A stretch of DNA of 8,803 nucleotides from a bacterium. GTDB lineage: Bacteria; UBA9089; JASEGY01. The stretch covers positions 1-8,803 of the forward strand of contig JASEGY010000121.1 of the NCBI GenBank assembly GCA_030019105.1, given 5' to 3'. The translations under genes and the position numbers were made by a program. The notes under the pieces are model-generated. The model was not told the origin of the DNA, ran no database searches, and saw only the letters and a list, made by a program, of their open reading frames with translations. Each line of letters begins with the position of its first letter. Within the stretch, counting starts at the first letter, position 1. This document shows positions 6,101-8,803 of this stretch, one piece after another.

Positions 6101-8803
6101 TTTGCGGCTCATACCCCCTTTAACACCAGAACCATCTCCCTATTTCAGACTGAAGGGGCATATCTCCTGCCGGACGGTGTGATCTATCAATGGCGGGTAG
6201 GGGCAGCCGACAAGGCCGGCAACCTCTGCTGGAGTCCGGTCTGGAAATTCAAGGTAGATACTACTCTGCCGCCTGATCCCAAACCCATCAGCCCGGAACA
6301 TAATGCCTGCCTTAAAACATCTACGCCTGTTTTTGATTGGGAAGATGTTAATCGAGGTGAGGAAGTAATTGGCTATATCTTTGAATTAGACAACGATCCC
6401 CAGGTGGATTTTATCGATCCGATGGTCTCTGTGCCCAACCTGAAGGAATCGACCTTTGCTCTGCCCGCGGCCTTTAAATTAGATGAAGGACACTACTACT
6501 GGCGGGTAAGAAGTATGGACGCGGCCGGCAATATCAGTCCGGGCAAGGTAATGTTCACCCTGACCATTGATCAGACCCCATCTAATATGATCGCTATCTC
6601 TTCCCCTCCTGACGGCATTCTAACTAACGACAACACCCCTACCCTGGACTGGGACGAACCGGAAGCGGATCTTTCTTATCAGGTTCAGATAGACGATGAC
6701 CCTGATTTTTCTTCTCCTATTCTTGATCTAGCTGATTTCAGCGAAGGCAGTTTTTTCACTCTCAGCCCGGCTATAGGTGAGGGGACCTATTACTGGCGGG
6801 TTCGTTCCTTTGATTGCGCCAAAAATGCAAGTCAATGGAGCTTTACTTACCGCTTTACCATTGATACGACTGCCCCTGATGCCCCGGTTCTCCATGCCCC
6901 TGAAAACTATTCGATGACCAGAGATAAGACCCCGCTCTTTAAATGGTGGGAATTAGCCGACTCAGTTACCTTAGGGGCTGATTATGCCGAAACCGTATTC
7001 TATATTATTCAGATTGAGACCGATGAAAATCTGACCGACGGCTTTGATGAGGCCATTAAATTTTCTACTGACCCGCGGGATAGGCCGGAGGTTTATCAGC
7101 CCCAGCTCTTTAGACTGGACCCCTTTCCTAACTTAGTTAATTTTACGGCTTCCCTCCTGCCCGGCATTGGGTCTAAGAAAATCTTCTACTGGCGGGTATT
7201 TGCCCGGGATGTGGCCGGCAATGAGTCCACTTATTCTACCACCTGGGCCGTGATCATTGACCCGCATAATGATTCAGGTCCCAGTCTGGTGGCCCCGGAT
7301 GACGGAACCTATACCAGGGATGCCGCCCCCTTCTTTGACTGGTCGGATGAAGACGAGACCACCTACCACCTTCAGGTGGATAACAACATTGACTTCCGTT
7401 CTCCGGAAATAGATGAATCAGGGCTTGTCCGTTCCAGTTTTACCTTTACCGTGCCTCTGCCTGACGGGACTTACTATTGGCGGGTTCGTACCATTGACAC
7501 GGCCGGGAATATCAGTCCCTGGAGTGAAGATGTCTGGTCACTTTACATTGATACCGACATGAAAGAGAATTCGGTGCCGGTACTGGTCACGCCGGCTAAC
7601 CGGGATACCATCAATTACAACCGGCCCAAATTTGACTGGGAGCCGATATCCGACCGTTCCGGAGTAGAATATACTATCCAGGTAGCCACCACGCCGGATT
7701 TTGCCTCACCCTTAATTAACCGGAGCGAGATCAAAGAAAGTATCTTTGAGGCCCCCTTTGACCTGAGTGAGGGCACTTACTACTGGCGCGTAGAGGCCTT
7801 TGATCTGGCTACCAACAAGAAGAACTGGAGTGTGCCTTTTACCTTCACCATTGATCAAGTACCACCCCTGGCCCCTACCCTCCTTTCTCCCCTGGACGAA
7901 GAGGGGGTGAATGATGCCCATCCTACCTTTACCTGGATCGAAGTGCCCGGGGCCGGCGCCTACATCCTTGAACTGGATCGAAACGATGATTTCTCCAATC
8001 CCGATGCTTACGCCGATAATCTTAGAAGTCCCTCCTATACCTTGAAGGGCCTGCCTCTTCTCATCGGCAGACTCTACTTCTGGCGGGTAAGGGCCGTAGA
8101 TGAGGTCGGAAATATGAGCCCCTGGAGTGATGTCCGGTCAATACGCCGGATTCCAACTTATATTAACAGGATATTAGATGATGCCCCGCCTTATGATCCC
8201 TTAGTGATTAATAGGGATACCACCTGGAACACAGACGGAAGTCCTTATGTCATTGAGGCCACCACCATAGTAGAAGCAGGAGCTGCCCTGACCATCGAGC
8301 CAGGGGTGGAGGTTCTCTTTGCCCCCAGGGATGAAGACCAGTTGGAATTTATCGTCAAGGGAACCCTGAAGGCTGACGGGACTGAAGAAAATAATATTAC
8401 CTTTACCAGTGTGCCCCATTGGGAGAGTCTGGCCGAGATTAATATTCTCCCTGCTGGTCGGGCACCATCTCGCGCTCCACAAAACCAGCCGGCCGCCGCC
8501 CCTGGGTCTTATCGGCCTTTCCGTTACAGTCCGGCGGTGGCCGGTGACTGGCAGAGACTGCGCTTTACCCCTACCAGCCGGAATTCTTCCCTGAGTTTTG
8601 TCCATGTAGAATACGGCGGACTGCTGCAGGCCGAAAAAGGCAGGTTCTACCGGGGAAGTGTGGAGATTGATTCCGCTCAAGTGAATCTCGATCATGTCAC
8701 TGTGACCAACGGAGCCGGGTACGGTATCCTCTTTACCGGAACGGCCGTCCGCCAGGCCGGCTCGGCCCGCCAGGCCGGCTCGGCCCGCCAGGCCGGCTCG
8801 GCC
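125..8803 (+). CDS. Giant secreted FG-GAP/Ig/FN3/beta-helix repeat protein, 3'-partial
   Basis: The frame is open for 2,893 codons with no stop, so the protein is at least about 315 kDa by rule of thumb and its C-terminus is missing. Order of parts: signal peptide (1-25), seven-bladed FG-GAP propeller (27-365), two Ig-like domains (369-585), FN3 and Ig-like domains in alternation (586-1322), thirteen FN3-like modules with a YYWRV-type motif (1323-2692), and a right-handed beta-helix start (2693 onward). The start at 125 is chosen for its ribosome binding site and because a signal peptide follows at once. Such architectures are typical of bacterial surface or secreted proteins; adhesion, matrix or polymer binding is an inference. 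No catalytic motif, LPXTG, dockerin or C-terminal sorting domain is visible, but any anchor would lie beyond the window. Several stop-free DNA repeats are embedded in frame. No neighbouring gene is present to help assign a role. Confidence 0.95.
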   Translation, partial: MMKQILSLTTILILGVIYSSPPAYGGNFYPVDFLGESRTRSIALGDIDLDGDLDLAVGNRVGEPDLIYFNDGTGHFQDSGQRLGQAATMDVVLGDLDGDGDLDLVTGNQDEANRVYFNDGNGYFSDSGQALTSSFTQALALGDLDGDGDLDLVIGNRYENPDRIFINDGLGRFTDSGQTVGQFNTISLALGDVDMDGDLDIAAGHSGGQADRIYLNDGSGAFTDSNQDLGICCPTTAIVLADIDGDNDLDLVAADLGHSNYKVYLNDGAGIFTLCEESLNPNSKTYGLALGDIDKDGDLDIAVGSYGQPDRIYFNQGECRFYNSGQALGKANTYDLVLGDLNADGYLDLIAGNDGQADVVYLYDPTEPVSKAASPPYVNSSPIKVSFEASDPDGIAKVRLFFRKDEGPWRDSGLTLSGNQGIFDFQPSGEGKYEFFTQATDNRGSIESYPPVPDSLTIYDITAPSSQALAIPKCVSDPKILIPFEARDVLDGIKEIRLYYRRNDGPWLDSGLTTQGAIEEILVPDPGPCCADGTTTPRGNVSHGTFSFIFPQEGKYEFYTIVVDLAQNAELSPEEPDSETYFDLTPPPAIESLEVIDTPNDFGRSLTATWKASPAADLDHYNIYLSNSPIKDVQGIAPILTIQDPKSAIRNPKSEIPTIENYVDYYAAVTAVDICGNESRITTFGPVQSADNSDRLAPASRASTPQCVLAGDISVTIEATDNNGSGIAKIDLWYRKDRGSWRQSGLSTSETPTTLNFTPAGPGAYEFYSIAIDRNKNTEAPPSLPDSITYFGKTPPPSIRNLKVVDTPNDSGLSLTATWDLSPVDNLDHYNIYLSTSVISSIDSLTPALTKQTLTTIQIPTLRDHLEYYVAVTAVDICGNEDPEVIDFGPVHSINNLDINAPSSTASSPKCAATGDIPVRIEASDNSGSGLAEVALWYRQDKGDFRKSGFSTQKQREVFFFIPSGDGLYEFYTIARDKTGNIEATPSTPDSHTYFGLTPPPRLPNIRVIDTPNDTGRWLTVFWQESPATDFDHYHIYISSTPLDSIRGLSPVIPAISQRSTTTAQISTPEDYLDQYVAVTAVDVCGNEVSDPTWAEPVASIDNSDIISPVSQVSSPQCVEEGPIKLQIQASDERSGVREIELWLQIDGLGWQQSALTAKCLSCTLDFFPERPGDYEFYTIAVDRTGNREYPPDQPDSLTYFGFTPPPAVAHLKVTDTPNDTGGFLTVIWDPVHVDDFDSYNIYLSPEPFESGGAGEQGRGGANSIRNPVLSLPDQSVTIAEIPTPEDEVDYYVAVTAVDICGNENPSFASFGPVQSKDNTRELCPSLCHGVTVYDATPLFCWSIDPEAQFLLQVDDRNDFLYPLEFEINVRLSPTTFTYQTPDTLALRVKPDGSPKKYYWRVGGDAVTWSKVCDFTLSAPRLVSPASGESMICGRPTLHWEEIEGQDSYLIEIDDRPDFLTPLIRAWDENNYYTPGDWATASEAASDSLSAGKYYWRVAGYEQGKPYSNWSPVWEFTIGRIELISPLEGSRTNNPAPTFSWKPASELSDGYYLLQIANTNHFGDSVVIEERIDAPLTAYTPTSLTAMKNGTYFWRVKGVPAKDGECPVDWSLIYKVIIDQRLLEGPDAPVISFPPCGEKVNTSSPSLVWHEVSTPSTIPALYQIQIDHDGSFSIPDSNDIDINVSRLSKTTYFPSPLPDGIWFWRVRAVDPGNNDMVSNWSEVCRFVVDTTGPGAPRLTSPANNACILDTTPEFNWALMPPAGLQVTYRIEVDTDEFKPPLILSSKIIDSTKYISPIVLSSDQTYYWRAIAIDEAGNESPSVPFSFMVDIFPPTFPANQVLSDTPAPGIALNDPTPTFIWNTWQDNSISRNQVSSRNLVSTELTYDFELDELTSGFNSPIVSVSNLTEPIYTTALPDGDYVWHVRARDCAGNVSPWKTQIVTIDTVPPCPVQLLSPLNGVSIPDATPVMDWEDVSDPGLDHYVIEVLDEEHHFAAHTPFNTRTISLFQTEGAYLLPDGVIYQWRVGAADKAGNLCWSPVWKFKVDTTLPPDPKPISPEHNACLKTSTPVFDWEDVNRGEEVIGYIFELDNDPQVDFIDPMVSVPNLKESTFALPAAFKLDEGHYYWRVRSMDAAGNISPGKVMFTLTIDQTPSNMIAISSPPDGILTNDNTPTLDWDEPEADLSYQVQIDDDPDFSSPILDLADFSEGSFFTLSPAIGEGTYYWRVRSFDCAKNASQWSFTYRFTIDTTAPDAPVLHAPENYSMTRDKTPLFKWWELADSVTLGADYAETVFYIIQIETDENLTDGFDEAIKFSTDPRDRPEVYQPQLFRLDPFPNLVNFTASLLPGIGSKKIFYWRVFARDVAGNESTYSTTWAVIIDPHNDSGPSLVAPDDGTYTRDAAPFFDWSDEDETTYHLQVDNNIDFRSPEIDESGLVRSSFTFTVPLPDGTYYWRVRTIDTAGNISPWSEDVWSLYIDTDMKENSVPVLVTPANRDTINYNRPKFDWEPISDRSGVEYTIQVATTPDFASPLINRSEIKESIFEAPFDLSEGTYYWRVEAFDLATNKKNWSVPFTFTIDQVPPLAPTLLSPLDEEGVNDAHPTFTWIEVPGAGAYILELDRNDDFSNPDAYADNLRSPSYTLKGLPLLIGRLYFWRVRAVDEVGNMSPWSDVRSIRRIPTYINRILDDAPPYDPLVINRDTTWNTDGSPYVIEATTIVEAGAALTIEPGVEVLFAPRDEDQLEFIVKGTLKADGTEENNITFTSVPHWESLAEINILPAGRAPSRAPQNQPAAAPGSYRPFRYSPAVAGDWQRLRFTPTSRNSSLSFVHVEYGGLLQAEKGRFYRGSVEIDSAQVNLDHVTVTNGAGYGILFTGTAVRQAGSARQAGSARQAGSA
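203..1219 (+). repeat. Seven FG-GAP/VCBS repeats forming a beta-propeller
   Basis: Seven copies of a 48-50 residue unit are seen. Each has a loop of the form LGDxDxDGDLDL; the first loop Asp falls at residues 46, 95, 143, 192, 242, 292 and 340. Each loop is followed by a small-residue strand (such as AVGN) and, in most copies, by a YFNDGxGxF segment. Seven evenly spaced copies fit a closed seven-bladed propeller like that of integrin alpha chains, and the DxDxDG loops are calcium-binding in that family. Loop 5 has DGDND and loop 7 is the most divergent (N342, A343, D344, Y346), so the last site may bind calcium less well. Placement just after the signal peptide puts the propeller at the mature N-terminus. 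The ligand is unknown. Confidence 0.92.
1229..1879 (+). other. Two Ig-like domains (Ig1, Ig2)
   Basis: Residues 369-462 and 463-585 each hold a strand with an F/Y-rich start (VRLFFRKDEGPW; IRLYYRRNDGPW), a W-x-DSGL turn, and a final YEF[FY]T...D strand. The same pattern recurs in Ig3 to Ig5 further on, so these are the same family, without an FN3 partner between them. Ig2 carries a longer loop of about 30 residues with a Cys-Cys pair (PCCADG) and ends with the TPPP linker that begins FN3-1. These bacterial Ig-like domains are usually spacers or ligand-binding stalk units; no specific ligand can be inferred. Confidence 0.75.
2055..2093 (+). repeat. 7-bp tandem repeat (AATCCGM)n embedded in FN3-1
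   Basis: About 5.6 copies of a 7-bp unit, AATCCGC or AATCCGA, run through the gene in frame and encode the heptad-like peptide PKSAIRN then PKSEIP. Because 7 is not a multiple of 3, successive copies are read in all three phases, yet no phase on either strand holds a stop codon. Arrays of this type are familiar from intergenic DNA of various uncultivated bacteria (recalled, not checked). FN3-1 is only about 6 residues longer here than FN3-2, so the repeat has partly replaced native residues. Confidence 0.85.
3875..3927 (+). repeat. Compound repeat: (AGCAGGGG)n plus AATCCGCAATCC, embedded in FN3-4
   Basis: Four 8-bp units (AGCGGGGG, AGCAGGGG twice, and a degenerate AGGGGGGG) cover 3875-3906 and are followed by AGCA. 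AATCCGCAATCC (3916-3927), a fragment of the same 7-bp repeat found at 2055-2093, comes next. The translation is a glycine-rich stretch, SGGAGEQGRGG, then NSIRNP. The loop it occupies is 45 residues between the YLS and YYVAV strands, against 32 and 35 in FN3-2 and FN3-3. The tract is stop-free in all three forward frames and strongly purine-rich on this strand. Confidence 0.82.
4091..8200 (+). repeat. Thirteen tandem FN3-like modules with a YYWRV motif
   Basis: Each module begins with a P-x-F-x-W strand, then Y-x-[IVF]-[QE]-[IVL]-D with an acidic loop ending in DF, then L-x-x-G-x-YYWRV, then an A.D.AGN.S.WS segment and a final F.ID. The motif Trp falls at residues 1400, 1496, 1594, 1704, 1807, 1922, 2023, 2126, 2224, 2356, 2452, 2554 and 2653, a spacing mostly of 96-115 and once 132. 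Module 4 reads FWRV with an AGG codon, module 5 YWRA, module 6 VWHV and module 7 QWRV; module 10 is the longest because of an extra loop before its motif. Module 1 is poorest in the linker. The fold is FN3/Ig-like by pattern; these are probably rod-forming spacers outside the cell. Module 6 holds an embedded palindrome. Confidence 0.88.
5732..5764 (+). repeat. Perfect inverted repeat embedded in FN3-like module 6
   Basis: AGAAACCAGGTTTCT (5732-5746) and its exact reverse complement AGAAACCTGGTTTCT (5750-5764) are separated by TCA, giving a 15-bp stem with a 3-base loop in DNA or mRNA. Both arms are read in the same codon phase and give nearly the same peptide (RNQVS and RNLVS). They extend the loop between the first Trp strand and the YDFELD strand by about 13 residues compared with other modules. 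Palindromes of the AGAAACC-GGTTTCT type are known as dispersed intergenic repeats, notably in cyanobacteria (recalled). No T tract follows, and it lies inside the gene, so it is not a terminator. Confidence 0.85.
8417..8542 (+). other. Pro/Ala/Arg-rich insert in the beta-helix
   Basis: About 42 residues (2765-2806) intervene between ITFTSVP and GDWQRLRF, two segments that in beta-helix proteins of this kind usually lie close together. The insert is low in strand-forming pattern and rich in Pro, Ala and Arg (PAGRAPSRAPQNQPAAAPG). It may be a loop off the helix, and its DNA is more GC-rich than its surroundings. No tandem unit was recognised in it, so its origin is unclear. Confidence 0.5.
8750..8803 (+). 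repeat. 18-bp tandem repeat, three perfect copies, at the window end
   Basis: The unit CGCCAGGCCGGCTCGGCC occurs three times without a mismatch (8750-8767, 8768-8785, 8786-8803) and encodes RQAGSA each time. Sixteen of its 18 bases are G or C, much more than the rest of the gene. The unit is a multiple of three, so gain or loss of copies keeps the frame. The window stops exactly at the end of copy three, so the true copy number is unknown and the array may be longer. Confidence 0.93.

Larger units (their letters stand above)
8201..8803 (+). other. N-terminal part of a right-handed beta-helix domain
   Basis: From about residue 2693 the pattern changes to short strands: SPYVIEATTIVEAGAALTIE, then PGVEVLFA, then FIVKGTLKADGTEENNITFTS. 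This is the familiar opening of a right-handed parallel beta-helix found in surface proteins and polysaccharide-active proteins. Later coils appear at GDWQRLRF, LSFVHVEYGGLL, VEIDSAQVNLDHVTVTNGAG and YGILFTG. A Pro/Ala/Arg-rich insert (8417-8542) separates the first coils from the next. The domain is cut off by the window edge within the 18-bp repeat, so neither its length nor a catalytic residue can be judged. Confidence 0.8.

Noticed and set aside
8409..8594. Compensated frameshift in the beta-helix insert (an alternative plus frame is open here)
   Set aside because: The alternative frame gives no beta-helix pattern, and the main frame resumes the family pattern at GDWQRLRF without correction.
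8201..8695. A 164-codon open frame on the minus strand
   Set aside because: It lies wholly antisense to the beta-helix segment, which has clear family patterns in the plus frame. Its translation shows no recognisable motif.
8750..8803. CRISPR array
   Set aside because: The 18-bp units are directly adjacent with no spacers and are in frame with the protein.

Overview
The window is almost entirely one gene. A single reading frame opens at the ATG at 125 and stays open to the last base (8803): 2,893 codons, about 98.6% of the window, with no stop codon seen. The gene is cut off at its 3' end by the window edge. The only DNA outside it is a 124-bp AT-rich leader carrying a strong Shine-Dalgarno sequence. 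I found no RNA gene, complete mobile element, CRISPR array or second protein-coding gene.

The product is a giant secreted, modular protein. In order it has: a Sec-type signal peptide (residues 1 to about 25); a seven-bladed FG-GAP/VCBS beta-propeller with calcium-type DxDxDG loops (about 27-365); two Ig-like domains (369-585); an array in which fibronectin type III (FN3) and Ig-like domains alternate, four FN3 and three Ig (586-1322); thirteen FN3-like modules of about 100 residues, each with a Y-Y-W-R-V type motif (1323-2692); and the start of a right-handed beta-helix domain (about 2693 onward). This reads as a long extracellular stalk with a propeller near the mature N-terminus and a beta-helix near the visible end. 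That suits adhesion or cell-surface structure, but no ligand, enzyme active site or anchoring signal can be seen.

The most unusual feature is that the gene carries several short DNA repeats of a kind normally seen between genes: a 7-bp AATCCGM array, an 8-bp AGCAGGGG array joined to a fragment of the 7-bp repeat, a perfect 15-bp-arm palindrome, and an 18-bp GC-rich tandem repeat at the window's end. All are in frame, all lie in variable parts of repeated domains, and none contains a stop codon in any forward frame. The gene seems to have absorbed drifting repeat DNA as extra surface residues.

The organism is probably a bacterium (AAGGAGGT ribosome binding site, Sec signal, typical bacterial repeat domains), of roughly even base composition, with free use of ATA (Ile), AGG and CGG (Arg). 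The domain style and the 7-bp repeat recall genomes of uncultivated environmental bacteria, but the phylum cannot be fixed from this window. The window ends exactly at the end of a tandem-repeat copy, so the end may be an assembly break.
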